NCBI RefSeq assembly: GCF_003003175.1
Contig: NZ_PVTY01000011.1
Location: 1-64,000, forward strand
Direction of reading: 5' to 3'
From: Nesterenkonia sandarakina
GTDB lineage: Bacteria; Actinomycetota; Actinomycetes; Actinomycetales; Micrococcaceae
Length of the DNA stretch: 64,000 nt
The translations under genes and the position numbers were made by a program. Below are positions 46,137 through 55,700 of the stretch, piece by piece; the stretch's first letter is position 1; the number at the start of each line of letters is the position of its first letter. Below the pieces are notes generated by a model that worked only from the letters and a program-made list of their open reading frames with translations, was not told where the DNA came from and ran no database searches.

Positions 46137-46220
46137 ATGGAGTATCGACAACCCGGCCACGGCCCCCACCTCATCCCCGGTCCACCTGCGCAGATCCCGG
46201 ACTCGGGGTGGCTGCGCTAA
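46137..46220 (+). CDS. Possible 27-residue leader peptide directly before the CNNM gene
   Basis: ATG at 46137 to TAA at 46218-46220, Pro/Gly-rich (starts MEYRQPGHGPHL, ends PDSGWLR). It is in the same frame as the next gene, whose GTG follows the TAA with no spacer. A TAAGCT -10-like box (46122-46127) precedes it. It may be a leader for translational coupling, or chance. Confidence 0.3.
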   Translation: MEYRQPGHGPHLIPGPPAQIPDSGWLR

Positions 46221-47621
46221 GTGGAACTGATCCTGCTCGGCCTGGGATTCCTGCTCATCCTGGGCACCGGGTTCTTCGTCGCCGTCGAGTTCTCGCTGGT
46301 CGCGCTGGACCAGCCCACCGTCCAGCATGCGATCGATCGCGGGGACAAGTCCGCTCCCGCGGTGATGCGCTGCCTGAAGTCGCTCTCCACCCAGCTCTCC
46401 TCGTGCCAGCTGGGCATCACCCTGACCACTCTGCTCACCGGCTACGTGGCCGAGCCCGCGCTGGGCGCGCTGCTGGCAGGCCCGCTCGAGGCCCTCGGCG
46501 TGCCCGATCAGGCGCTCTCCGCGGTCTCGATCACCCTGGCCCTGATCATCGCGACCATGGTCACGATGATCATCGGCGAGCTGGTGCCGAAGAACCTCGC
46601 GATCGCCGAGGCGTTCCGCGTGGGCCGGGTGCTGGCGAAGCCGCAGCTGGTCTTCACCGCGGTGTTCCGGCCGCTGATCGTCGTGCTCAACGGCTTCTCC
46701 AACAAGGTCCTCCACCGCTTCGGCCTGGAGGTCAAGGAGGAGCTCTCCGGAGCCCGCACCCCCGAGGAGCTCTCCTCGATGGTCCGCCGCTCCGCCATGC
46801 TGGGCACCCTCGATGAGAGCACCGCGACCTTCCTGGACCGCACGCTGCGCTTCTCCGACCAGACCGCGGCCGATGTGATGACCCCGCGTCCGCGGATGGC
46901 CAGCATCGACGCCGACTCCTCGCTGGACACGCTCATCGATCTGGCCCGGCAGACCGGGTTCTCCCGGTTCCCGGTCCTGGGCGAGAGCGTCGACGACGTC
47001 CGCGGCGTCACCCACGTGAAGAAGGCCGTGGCCGTGCCCCGCGAGAAGCGCCAGGGCCTGGTCGCGGCCACCGTGATGTCCGAGATCACGCGGGTGCCCG
47101 AGACCATCCACCTCGACGCGCTGCTCCCGGTGCTGCGCGAGGCCTCGCTTCAGGTGGCCATCGTCGAGGACGAATATGGCGGCACCTCCGGGGTGGTCAC
47201 CCTGGAGGACCTGATCGAGGAGATCGTCGGCGAGGTCGCCGATGAGCATGACCGGATCGCCCCCGGGGTGCTGCAGAGCGCCTCCGGCGACTGGATCTTC
47301 CCCGGTCTGCTGCGCCCGGACGAGATCAACGCCCAGATCCTGGAGCTCTCCATCCCGGAGCATCCGGCCTACGAGACCGTGGCGGGCTTCATGCTGCTCA
47401 CCCTGGGCCGGGTGGCCGGCCTGGGTGACGCCGTCGAGGTCGACGGCGGCAGGCTCGCCGTCGTCGGGGTCGAGGGCCGTCGGATCGACCGGCTCTGCTT
47501 CACCCCGGATCCCAGAGCCCGCGACGCCGCGCTGCAGCATGCCGCGGCCCGGGCCGAGAAGCTGGCCGAGGACCGTGCGGACCATGTCCGCTACGCCCGC
47601 GAAAGGGGTGAACGACGATGA
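46221..47621 (+). CDS. CNNM/CorC (hemolysin C)-family membrane protein 1
   Basis: 466 residues: a CNNM (DUF21) transmembrane domain (about 1-190; three or four helices, with LGITLTTLLTGYVAEPAL), a CBS pair (about 210-330; VMTPRPRMASID, then VVTLEDLIEEIVGEV) and a CorC/HlyC C-terminal domain (about 345-430). Such proteins act in divalent cation (Mg, Co) transport or sensing. The GTG start at 46221 follows a TAA stop directly. It overlaps the paralogue downstream (ATGA). Confidence 0.88.
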   Translation: MELILLGLGFLLILGTGFFVAVEFSLVALDQPTVQHAIDRGDKSAPAVMRCLKSLSTQLSSCQLGITLTTLLTGYVAEPALGALLAGPLEALGVPDQALSAVSITLALIIATMVTMIIGELVPKNLAIAEAFRVGRVLAKPQLVFTAVFRPLIVVLNGFSNKVLHRFGLEVKEELSGARTPEELSSMVRRSAMLGTLDESTATFLDRTLRFSDQTAADVMTPRPRMASIDADSSLDTLIDLARQTGFSRFPVLGESVDDVRGVTHVKKAVAVPREKRQGLVAATVMSEITRVPETIHLDALLPVLREASLQVAIVEDEYGGTSGVVTLEDLIEEIVGEVADEHDRIAPGVLQSASGDWIFPGLLRPDEINAQILELSIPEHPAYETVAGFMLLTLGRVAGLGDAVEVDGGRLAVVGVEGRRIDRLCFTPDPRARDAALQHAAARAEKLAEDRADHVRYARERGERR

Positions 47622-48697
47622 ACCCCGACCTGATGGGCATCATCTGGCTGGTGATCCTGCTCGCGGCCAACGCCTTCTTCGTCGGCGGCGAGTTCGCGGT
47701 GATGAGCGCCCGGCGCAGCCAGATCGAGCCGAAGGCCGAGGCCGGGTCTGCCCGCGCCAAGACCGCGCTCTACGCGATGGAGCACGTCTCGCAGATGCTG
47801 GCCATCGCGCAGCTGGGCATCACCGTGTGCTCGCTGCTGATCCTGATGGTCTCCGAGCCAGCGATCCACCACCTGCTCACCGACCCGCTGACCTCCTTCG
47901 GGCTGAGCTACACCGCCGCCAGCGTGATCGCCTTCATCATCGCCCTGGCGCTGGTTTCCTTCCTGCACGTCACCGTCGGAGAGATGGTCCCCAAGAACGC
48001 CGCCGTCTCCGTGGCCGACCGTGCGGTGCTGCTGCTCGCTCCGCCGATGGTCTTCCTCTATCGGCTCCTGATGCCGCTGATCTGGGCGCTGAACCTCACC
48101 GCGAACCTGGTGCTGCGCGCCTTCGGGGTCACCCCGCGCGACGAGGTGGTCTCCACCTTCACCCTGGAGGAGATGGAGTCCATCGTGGCGGAGTCCAAGC
48201 GCGGCGGCACGGTGCGCGACGACGCCGGAATCATCGCCGGGGCGATGCAGTTCAGCGACTACACCGCCGCGGAGGTGATGATCCCGGTCGATGAGGTGAT
48301 CACCCTGCCGGTGGACGTGACCCCGCGCAAGGTGGAGAAGGCCGTCGGGCGCACCGGGTTCTCCCGCTTCGTCACCACCGACGACCAGGACGTCTACACC
48401 GGCTACGTGCACCTCAAGGACGTGATGAGCCTGCCCGCTGCCGCGTCCTCCGCGCCGATCCCGGTCACCGTGGTCCGCTCGCTGGGCAATATGGCGCTCA
48501 CCGATGAGATCGAAGCCTGCCTGGGGCAGATGCAGCGCACCGGCTCCCACCTGGCCCGCGTGATCGACGCCGAGGGCGTCACCCGCGGCATCCTGTTCCT
48601 CGAAGACGTGCTGGAGGTGCTCGTCGGAGAGATCCACGACGCGACCCAGTCCTGGGACTCGCGCCGCCGGCACACCGTCGCCGCCGAAGAGGGCTGA
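47618..48697 (+). CDS. CNNM-family membrane protein 2, without CorC domain
   Basis: 359 residues: CNNM/DUF21 domain (about 1-195; LGITVCSLLILMVSEPAI) and CBS pair (about 215-340; VMIPVDEVITLPVD, then GILFLEDVLEVLVGEI). It ends without the CorC/HlyC domain that its partner has, so the two may form a heteromer with one regulatory domain. The arrangement of two tandem CNNM genes after guaB1 is frequent in Micrococcales. Confidence 0.86.
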   Translation: MNPDLMGIIWLVILLAANAFFVGGEFAVMSARRSQIEPKAEAGSARAKTALYAMEHVSQMLAIAQLGITVCSLLILMVSEPAIHHLLTDPLTSFGLSYTAASVIAFIIALALVSFLHVTVGEMVPKNAAVSVADRAVLLLAPPMVFLYRLLMPLIWALNLTANLVLRAFGVTPRDEVVSTFTLEEMESIVAESKRGGTVRDDAGIIAGAMQFSDYTAAEVMIPVDEVITLPVDVTPRKVEKAVGRTGFSRFVTTDDQDVYTGYVHLKDVMSLPAAASSAPIPVTVVRSLGNMALTDEIEACLGQMQRTGSHLARVIDAEGVTRGILFLEDVLEVLVGEIHDATQSWDSRRRHTVAAEEG

Positions 48698-48721
48698 ACC
48701 GGTCCAGCCGGGCCGAACCTC

Positions 48722-48752
48722 GACCTAGTTGAGATTTGTTCTCAACTAGGTC
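48722..48752. promoter_or_regulatory. Zur box with 13-bp arms upstream of znuA
   Basis: GACCTAGTTGAGA-TTTGT-TCTCAACTAGGTC is a perfect 13-5-13 inverted repeat. Its core TTGAGA...TCTCAA resembles Fur/Zur-family operators. It overlaps a possible -35 (TTGTTC, 48736-48741), 17 bases before TACGCT (48759-48764). With zur at 51767 this supports zinc-dependent repression. It could also act as a terminator for the CNNM genes, but no T-tract follows. Confidence 0.7.
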
Positions 48753-48817
48753 TGGCCGTACGCTGGTCCCAGCTGCCCATGCCCTCCGCGGCGTCCCCCC
48801 ACTAGAAAGTACGACCC

Positions 48818-49903
48818 ATGCCTGCCTCCCGTCTGCTTCCCTCCGCCGCCCTCCTGGGCGCCACGACCCTGCTGCTCAGTGCCTGCACCGGCTCCGCAGG
48901 CTCGACCGACGACGACGGCGGCTCGGCAGCGGCGGGCGGCACACTGACCGTGGTCACCTCCACCGACGTCTACGCCGACCTGGCCCAGCAGATCCTCGGC
49001 GACACCGCCGAGGTCACCGCGCTGGTGGACAACCCCGCGGCGGACCCGCACTCCTATGAGGCCACCCCGCAGGACCGGCTCACCGTCGACGGCGCGGACG
49101 TGATCCTCGCCAACGGCGGCGGATACGACCCCTTCCTGACCCGACTGGCCGCCACCTCCGAGAAGGAGGACGCGGTCTACCAGCTCATCGAGGGCGAGAA
49201 CGCGCACGCCGAGCACGACGGCGACGAGGACCATGCCGAAGATGAGCACGCCGACGACGACGCGCATGCCGAGGACGCGCACGCTGACCACGCCGAAGAT
49301 GAGGATGCCGAGGACGCGCACGCTGACGAGGAGCATGGGGACGCGCACGAAGGCCACGACCACTCCGGAGACTTCGTCAACGAGCACATCTGGTACGACC
49401 TCGCCGCGATGAGCGACTTCGCCCAGGACTTCAGCGCCCATATGGGCGAGGTGTCCCCGGACAACGCCGAGCTCTACCAGGACAACGCCGCGGCCCTGGC
49501 CGCAGAGATCGATGCCCTGGATGAGCGCAACCGCGCCATCGATGCCGAAGGCATGAGCTTCCTGGCCACCGAGGCCGTCTCGCAGTTCCTGCTCACCGAC
49601 GCCGGCTTCGAGGACGCCACGGACCAGCAGTTCCTGGCCGCCGTCGAACACGGCGACGACGTCTCGGCCCGGCTCTACCAGCAGGCGCTGAGCGCCGCGG
49701 CCGATGAGGAGATCGATCTGCTCTCCTACAACCCGCAGACCGAGACCAACCAGTCCGCTCAGATCCGCGAGGCCGCCGAGGCTGCCGACGTCGCCGTCCT
49801 GGACTTCAACGAGACGATTCCCCAGGAGCACGGCTCCTACCTGGAATGGATGGACGCCAACATCACCGCCGTGGAGACCATGGTCGAGGAGTCGCGTGGC
49901 TGA
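48818..49903 (+). CDS. znuA: Zinc-binding lipoprotein ZnuA
   Basis: 361-residue cluster A-I binding protein for zinc import. Lipobox LLSAC (Cys23), zinc ligand His78 in DPHSYE, a His/Asp/Glu-rich loop at about 130-182 with 12 His residues, and His190 in NEHIWYD. The His-rich loop is a hallmark of zinc (not manganese) binding proteins. The Zur box lies upstream. It is first of znuA-znuC-znuB. Confidence 0.94.
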   Translation: MPASRLLPSAALLGATTLLLSACTGSAGSTDDDGGSAAAGGTLTVVTSTDVYADLAQQILGDTAEVTALVDNPAADPHSYEATPQDRLTVDGADVILANGGGYDPFLTRLAATSEKEDAVYQLIEGENAHAEHDGDEDHAEDEHADDDAHAEDAHADHAEDEDAEDAHADEEHGDAHEGHDHSGDFVNEHIWYDLAAMSDFAQDFSAHMGEVSPDNAELYQDNAAALAAEIDALDERNRAIDAEGMSFLATEAVSQFLLTDAGFEDATDQQFLAAVEHGDDVSARLYQQALSAAADEEIDLLSYNPQTETNQSAQIREAAEAADVAVLDFNETIPQEHGSYLEWMDANITAVETMVEESRG

Positions 49904-50837
49904 GTCAGCGTCAGCCACGCCACCGGCCCCTGAGTCAGCGTCGCCGGAGTCCGCATCACCTGGTTCATCGCCCGCCGCTCCGTCGGCCACCGGTTCGCGG
50001 GCCACCGGTTCGCGGGCGGCCGGGTCTTCTCCCGCCGCGCCGCTGGTGACGCTGCGCGACGCCGGCGTGGGATTCAGCGGACGCACCCTCTGGGAGGGAC
50101 TCGACCTGGACCTTGCGCCGGGGGAGTTCCTCGCCGTGCTGGGCCCCAACGGCGCCGGAAAGTCGACCTTCCTCAAGGTGCTGCTGGGACTGACCAAGCT
50201 CAGCTCCGGGTCGGCCGAGATCGCCGGCGCCCCGGTGCGCCGCGGCAGCAGCCGGGTCGGCTACATCCCGCAGCAGCAGACCATGCCCGAAGAGACCCCG
50301 ATGCGCGCCCGCGACATGGTCGCTCTGGGCCTGGACGGGCACCGCTTCGGCATCCGCCTGCACCACCGGGCGCTGCGCCGCCGGGTCGATGAGCTCCTCG
50401 AGGCCGTCGGGGCCACCGCCTACGCCAACATGCCGGTGGGGCTGCTCTCCGGCGGCGAGCAGCAGCGACTGCGCGCCGCGCAGGCGCTGGCCTCGAACCC
50501 CGCCGTGCTGCTGTGCGACGAGCCGCTGCACTCGCTGGACCTCCATCATCAGCAGGCCGTCACCGAGCTCATCCGCCGCCAGGCCGTGGAGCGCGGCTCC
50601 GCCGTGGTCTTCGTGACCCACGAGATCAACCCGGTGATCGAACACGTCGATCGGGTGCTCTACTTCGCCCGCGGCCAGTACCGGATCGGCACCACCGCCG
50701 AGGTGATGCGCTCCGAGGTGCTCTCGGAGCTCTACGGCTCATCCGTGGACGTCATCGAGCACAAGGGCCGGCTGCTGGTCATGTCCGCCCACGACGAGGG
50801 CGGCCACTGCCACCCCGAGGAGCTGACGCTGCCATGA
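49896..50837 (+). CDS. znuC: Zinc ABC transporter ATP-binding protein ZnuC
   Basis: 313 residues. About 50 N-terminal residues are low-complexity Ser/Ala/Pro; two 15-bp DNA copies at 49986-50015 encode part of it. The ABC domain has GPNGAGKSTFL, YIPQQQ, LSGGEQQRLRAAQAL, VLLCDEPL and VTHEIN. A His-containing C-terminus (EGGHCHPEE) is seen. The GTG at 49896 overlaps znuA by eight bases and has GAGGAG upstream. Confidence 0.92.
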   Translation: MAESASATPPAPESASPESASPGSSPAAPSATGSRATGSRAAGSSPAAPLVTLRDAGVGFSGRTLWEGLDLDLAPGEFLAVLGPNGAGKSTFLKVLLGLTKLSSGSAEIAGAPVRRGSSRVGYIPQQQTMPEETPMRARDMVALGLDGHRFGIRLHHRALRRRVDELLEAVGATAYANMPVGLLSGGEQQRLRAAQALASNPAVLLCDEPLHSLDLHHQQAVTELIRRQAVERGSAVVFVTHEINPVIEHVDRVLYFARGQYRIGTTAEVMRSEVLSELYGSSVDVIEHKGRLLVMSAHDEGGHCHPEELTLP

Positions 50838-51718
50838 TGGAGACGCTGACCAGCTCATTCACCACCGAAGGCTACTGGGAGCTGTTCTCCCTGGTTCGAA
50901 ACTCGGTGATCACCGCCGGGGTGCTGGGCCTGATGGGCGGCCTGATCGGAGTCTTCATCATGCTCCGCCGGACCGCTCTGGTGGTCCACGGCATCGCCGA
51001 GATCTCCTTCGCCGGCGCGGCGCTGGCGCTGCTGATCGGCGTCGACGTGGTCGCCGGATCCGCGCTGGGCGCCGTCGCGGCCTCGGTGCTGATCGGGGTG
51101 CTCAGCCTCAAGGACCGCGACACCTCCGCGGTGACCGGGGTGCTGATGCCCTTCGGCCTCGGCCTGGGCATCCTCTTCCTCTCGCTCTACCAGGGGCGCA
51201 GCGCGAACAAGTTCGGGCTGCTCACCGGACAGATCGTCGGGGTGGACGACGTCCAGACCCAGACCCTGGTGACCGGTGCGATGGTGATCAGCATCGTGCT
51301 GCTGCTGATCTGGCGCCCGCTGATGTTCGCCTCGGTGGATCCGCAGCTCGCCCGGGCCCGCGGGGTCCACGTCAACCTGCTCTCGATGGTCTTCATGGTG
51401 CTGCTGGGCATCGCCGTCGCGATGTCGGTCCAGGTGGTGGGGGCGCTGCTGGTGCTCGCGCTGCTGGTGGTGCCGGCGGCGGCTGCGCTGAAGGTCACCG
51501 TGCGGCCCTATCTCGCGGTCCTGCTCTCGATGCTCTTCGCGCTGATCTCCTCGGTGGGCGGGATCATGCTCGCGATCACCGGCACCGTGCCGATCAGCCC
51601 CTACATCACCACGATCTCCTTCGTGATCTACGTGATCTGCGTGCTGCTGGGGCGCGGCGGCCGCAACCGTCGACGCCGATCCGCCGCCGTGCTGACCTCC
51701 TGGCCGCTGACCGCCTGA
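50834..51718 (+). CDS. znuB: Zinc ABC transporter permease ZnuB
   Basis: 294-residue ABC-3 permease with eight helices; motifs RRTALVVHGIAEISFAGAALALL (as HGIAEISFAGAALALL), LLTGQIVGV and LLVLALLVVPAAAALKV. The ATG overlaps the znuC stop; a second ATG follows directly. Basic C-terminus. It converges with zur (48-base gap). Confidence 0.93.
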   Translation: MMETLTSSFTTEGYWELFSLVRNSVITAGVLGLMGGLIGVFIMLRRTALVVHGIAEISFAGAALALLIGVDVVAGSALGAVAASVLIGVLSLKDRDTSAVTGVLMPFGLGLGILFLSLYQGRSANKFGLLTGQIVGVDDVQTQTLVTGAMVISIVLLLIWRPLMFASVDPQLARARGVHVNLLSMVFMVLLGIAVAMSVQVVGALLVLALLVVPAAAALKVTVRPYLAVLLSMLFALISSVGGIMLAITGTVPISPYITTISFVIYVICVLLGRGGRNRRRRSAAVLTSWPLTA

Positions 51719-51766
51719 CCCGGTGACCGCCGGAGCGCTCGACTCGACCTTCTGACCGCCCGAGCC

Positions 51767-52192
51767 TCAGCTGCGGGCGATGGCGGCGCAGCTGGCGCAG
51801 AGTCCGAAGATCTCCAGCGTGTGCCGGACCTCGGTGAAGTCATGCTGGTTCGCGAGCGTGGTCGCCCAGTCCTCGATGGCCGGGGCCTCGAACTCCACCG
51901 TGAGGCCGCAGGAGCGGCAGACCAGGTGATGGTGGTGCTCCTCGCGCTCACAGAGCCGGAAGATCGCTTCGCCGTCATCGGGGCGCAGCACGTCGACCAG
52001 GCCCTCCTCCTGGTGGGACTGCAGCACCCGGTACACCGTGGCCAGTGAGACCTTCTCGCCGCGACCGTCGAGGATCTTGTGCAGATCCTGGGCGCTGACG
52101 AAGTCATCCAGGGAGTGCAGCGCGGCCCAGACGGCGCGCTTCTGACGCGTGGATCGACCGCGCGCCGGAGGGGTGGAGGTTGTCTCGTTCAT
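51767..52192 (-). CDS. zur: Zinc uptake regulator Zur (Fur family)
   Basis: 141 residues. Winged helix (TRQKRAVWAALHSLDDF, then VSLATVYRVLQSHQEEGLV) and zinc-binding region with HHHHLVCRSCG and the structural CASC near the end. Neighbourhood of znuACB and the Zur box at 48722 points to zinc. It converges with the operon it likely controls. Confidence 0.92.
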   Translation of the reverse strand: MNETTSTPPARGRSTRQKRAVWAALHSLDDFVSAQDLHKILDGRGEKVSLATVYRVLQSHQEEGLVDVLRPDDGEAIFRLCEREEHHHHLVCRSCGLTVEFEAPAIEDWATTLANQHDFTEVRHTLEIFGLCASCAAIARS

Positions 52193-52230
52193 GCTCGCTC
52201 CAGACTAGCAGTCACCCTTAGAGTGGGAGC

Positions 52231-52665
52231 ATGAGCACAGTCTTCAGCAAGATCATCGCCGGTGAGATCCCAGGTCGCTTCGTGTGGCAGGACGAGACCT
52301 GCGTCGGGTTCCTCTCCATCGCCCCGCTGGCCTACGGCCACACCCTGGTGGTGCCGCGTCAGGAGCTCGACAAGTGGACCGACGCCGAGGGCCAGCTCAT
52401 GGCGCATCTGTTCCATGTGGCCCATCGCATCGGCAAGGCCCAGGTGGAGGCCTTCGGCTCCGAGCGGGCGGGGCTGAGCATCGCCGGGTTCGAGGTGCCC
52501 CACCTGCACCTGCACGTCTGGCCCTCGAACTCGATGGCCGATCACAGCTTCGCCCAGGCCGACGACGACCCGGACCAGTCCCGGATGGACGAGTCCGCGG
52601 AGAAGCTCCGGGTCGCGCTGCGCCTGATGGGCGACGCCGAGCACGTCCCGGCCGAGCAGGACTGA
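52231..52665 (+). CDS. HIT-family nucleotide hydrolase
   Basis: 144-residue histidine-triad protein with HLHLHVW (H-x-H-x-H, from PHLHLHVWP) and an N-terminal CxxF-like start (KIIAGEIPGRFVW). It belongs to the Hint/PKCI branch, which hydrolyses adenosine phosphoramidates. It diverges from zur by 38 bases. Confidence 0.9.
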   Translation: MSTVFSKIIAGEIPGRFVWQDETCVGFLSIAPLAYGHTLVVPRQELDKWTDAEGQLMAHLFHVAHRIGKAQVEAFGSERAGLSIAGFEVPHLHLHVWPSNSMADHSFAQADDDPDQSRMDESAEKLRVALRLMGDAEHVPAEQD

Positions 52666-52713
52666 CTCCGGTCCAGTTCGCTTCTCCGGGGCACCGCCCT
52701 CGGGACGATTCCG

Positions 52714-55700
52714 CTATCGGCGTGCGGTCTTGATCGCGCGGCGGATCCGCTTGACCGAGACCGTCTGCGCGGTCCCGAGCTGCTGGGCGAAGAGGTTCAC
52801 CCGGAACTCCTCGATCATCCATTTCACGGCTGCCAGCTCTGCGGGCACCGGCAGCTGGGCCGGCACCGCCTCCAGGGCGGCGTCGTACTCGTCCTCCAGC
52901 TCCTGCACCGCCGCCATGTCCTGGGCGTCCCGGGTCAGACCCTGTCCTGACTCCAGCCGGTCCAGCCGGGTCTTGATCGCCTGCAGGTAGCGCGGCATAT
53001 GCTGCAGCTGCGCCTGACCCGTGGCTGTGACGAAGCCCGGATAGACCAGCTGCTGAAGCTGGGCGGTCATATCGCTGCGCGCGGCCTTCAGCGCCGAGGA
53101 GCTGACCCGCTCCAGCCGGGCGCCGAGCTCGGTGGAGAGGCTGAGGATCTGCGCCAGCACGTCCGTGAGCCGCAGCACCGTCTCGATCAGCTCGGCCCGG
53201 CAGTGCCGCGCGATCGTCTCGAACTCGGCCGCGCCGAACGGCAGCTCCGCGGGCACCAGATGCGCCAGTGCCGCCATGGTCGCATCGGAGACCAGCGATT
53301 CCACGGTCCCATGCGGTGACTGGCTGAACGCCAGCCGCTCCCGGTTGCTCAGATGATCCAGCACATACCGCTGCGGGGAGGGCAGCACCTCCCGCAGCAG
53401 CGCGACGACGCCGGCCCGGTGCACCCTCGCCTGTTCCGCGGCCGAGTCCTGGATCGAGTAGGAGACCCCGTCGGCGCCGCCGGCCGGGACCAGCGCGGGA
53501 TAGCCGGTGATCTGGCGTCCCGCGACCACCGTGGTGATCTCGCGCGGCAGATCCCCGAAGGTCCAGGTCCGCTGCCGCTGCTTGCCCGCGGGTGCCGAGA
53601 CTGTGGACGCAGGTGCCTTCTGCTGCTTCCCGCGGCCGTTCCGGGCGCCCGCGCCCTGCGGGGACCGCGAACCGCTCTGAGCGGGCCCCGTCGCGCGTGC
53701 CGGCTGCGGCGTCGGCTTCCCGCCCTTCGAGCTCGGCTCCTCGGAGAGGCTGCGCCCGATGGCCTCGCGGTTCTCCGCGGAGAACCGGATCTGCAGCTCC
53801 CGCAGGTCGAAGCCGCTGTCCAGGACCCGACCCCGCTCACTGATCACCGCGAAGGTGAACCGCAGGTGCTCCGGCAGCGCACTGGTGTCGAAGACCTGCG
53901 GGTCGACCACATGGCCCTTGAGCTGCCGCAGCACTGCGGCCAGCGACGCGGTCAGCGAGTCCACGCCCGGGGTGTAGTCCTGCTCCAACAGGGTCCGGGC
54001 CTTCTCCGCGACGTCGGGGGCCGGAACGAAGTTCTTCCGCACCGGCTTGGGCATGTTGCGGATCAGCGCGGTGATCAGCTCGGTGCGCAGCCCGGGGATC
54101 AGCCAGTCAAAGCGTTCAGGCTGGAGCTGGTTGAGGAACACCACCGGGATCCGGACCGTGACGCCGTCGGCCGCGGCGCTGGGAGAGGAGCCGCTCTCGG
54201 CGGTGTACCGGGTGGGGTTGAACTCGTACTGCAGCTCGAGGTTCAGGCCGTCGTGGTCGAAATGCTCCGGATAGGAGTCGATGTCGAGCTCTTCGGCGGC
54301 CTGGGCCATGAGCTCGACGTCGGTGAGGTCCAGCAGCTCCGGGGTCTCCAGGCGCTGGGTCTTCCACCAGGAGTCGAAGTGCCGCTGCGAAACGATGTTC
54401 GCCGGGACCCGCGCGTCGAAGAAGCTGAACAGCTCCTCGTCGGAGGCGCGCAGATCCTTGCGTCGGGTGCGGTTCTCCAGCTCGTCGAGCTCCGCGAAGC
54501 GCTCCCGGTTGCGCCGGTCGAAGTGGTGCCGGGTGGACCATTCGCCGTCGACCAGAGCGCGCTGGATGAACAGCTCCCGGCTGTACTCGGGGTCGACCTT
54601 GGAGTAGAGGACCTGCCGGTCGGCGATCACCGGAACCCCGAAGAGCGTGACCTTCTCGGTGGCCACCACGGCGCCCTGCCGGGCGGACCAGCGCGGCTCC
54701 GAATGGCTGGTCTTCACCAGGTGCGGGGCGAGCTCCTCGACCCAGGCCGGGTCGATCTTCGCCACCGAGCGCGCCCAGAGCCGGGAGGTCTCCACCAGCT
54801 CGCTGGCCATCACCCAGTCGTGGTTCTTCTTGAACAGGTGCGAGCCGGGGAAGACCGCGAAGCGGGTGCCGCGGGCGCCCTGATAGTCCCGGGTGCGAGG
54901 GTTGTAGAGGCCCACGTGGCTGAGCAGCCCGGAGAGCAGCGACTGGTGGATCTGGTCGTGCTTGGCCGCAGGGTCCACCGCGGGCAGCTTCTTGCCCCGT
55001 CGTCCCCCGGAGCCGGCACGCCGGCCCGGGCCCTTGCCGCTGAACTCCACCTGCTCGGCGATCTCGGTGAGCTGGCTGACCAGCTCCTGCCATTCGCGCA
55101 CTCGCAGGTAGTTCAGGTGCTCGCGGTGGCAGAGCTTCCTGAACTGGTTGCCGGAGAGCTCGGTCTGCTTGTCCTGGAGGTAGCGCCAGAGGTTCAGCAG
55201 TGCGGAGAAGTCGGAGTTCTCATCCTTGAACCGGGAGTGCAGCTCATCGGCCTGTGCCCGCTTCTCCGCGGGCCGCTCCCGCGGATCCTGGATGGAGAGG
55301 GCGGCGGTGAGCACGGTGACCTCGGGCAGGCAGTCGCGGCGGGCGGCCTCGACCATCATCCGGGCCATGCGCGGGTCGACCGGCAGCTGGGAGAGCATGC
55401 GTCCCACCGGGGTCACCGAACTGGTGCCCGAACCCTTTCGACCCTGCTGACCCTCCTGGCCCTTCTGCGGGGACTCGGCCTTGAGGCTGAGCGCGCCGAG
55501 CTCGGTGAGCAGCCGGACGGCGTCGTTGACCGCCTTGGAGTCGGGCTTCTGCACGAAGGGGAAGTCCAGCAGCTCCTCGGGGCTGCGGGTGATGCCCATG
55601 GAGGACATCTGCAGCAGCACCGAGGCCAGGGAGGTGCGCAGGATCTCGGGGTCGGTGAAGGCTGGGCGGGAGTCGAAGTCCTCCTGGGAGTACAGCCGGA

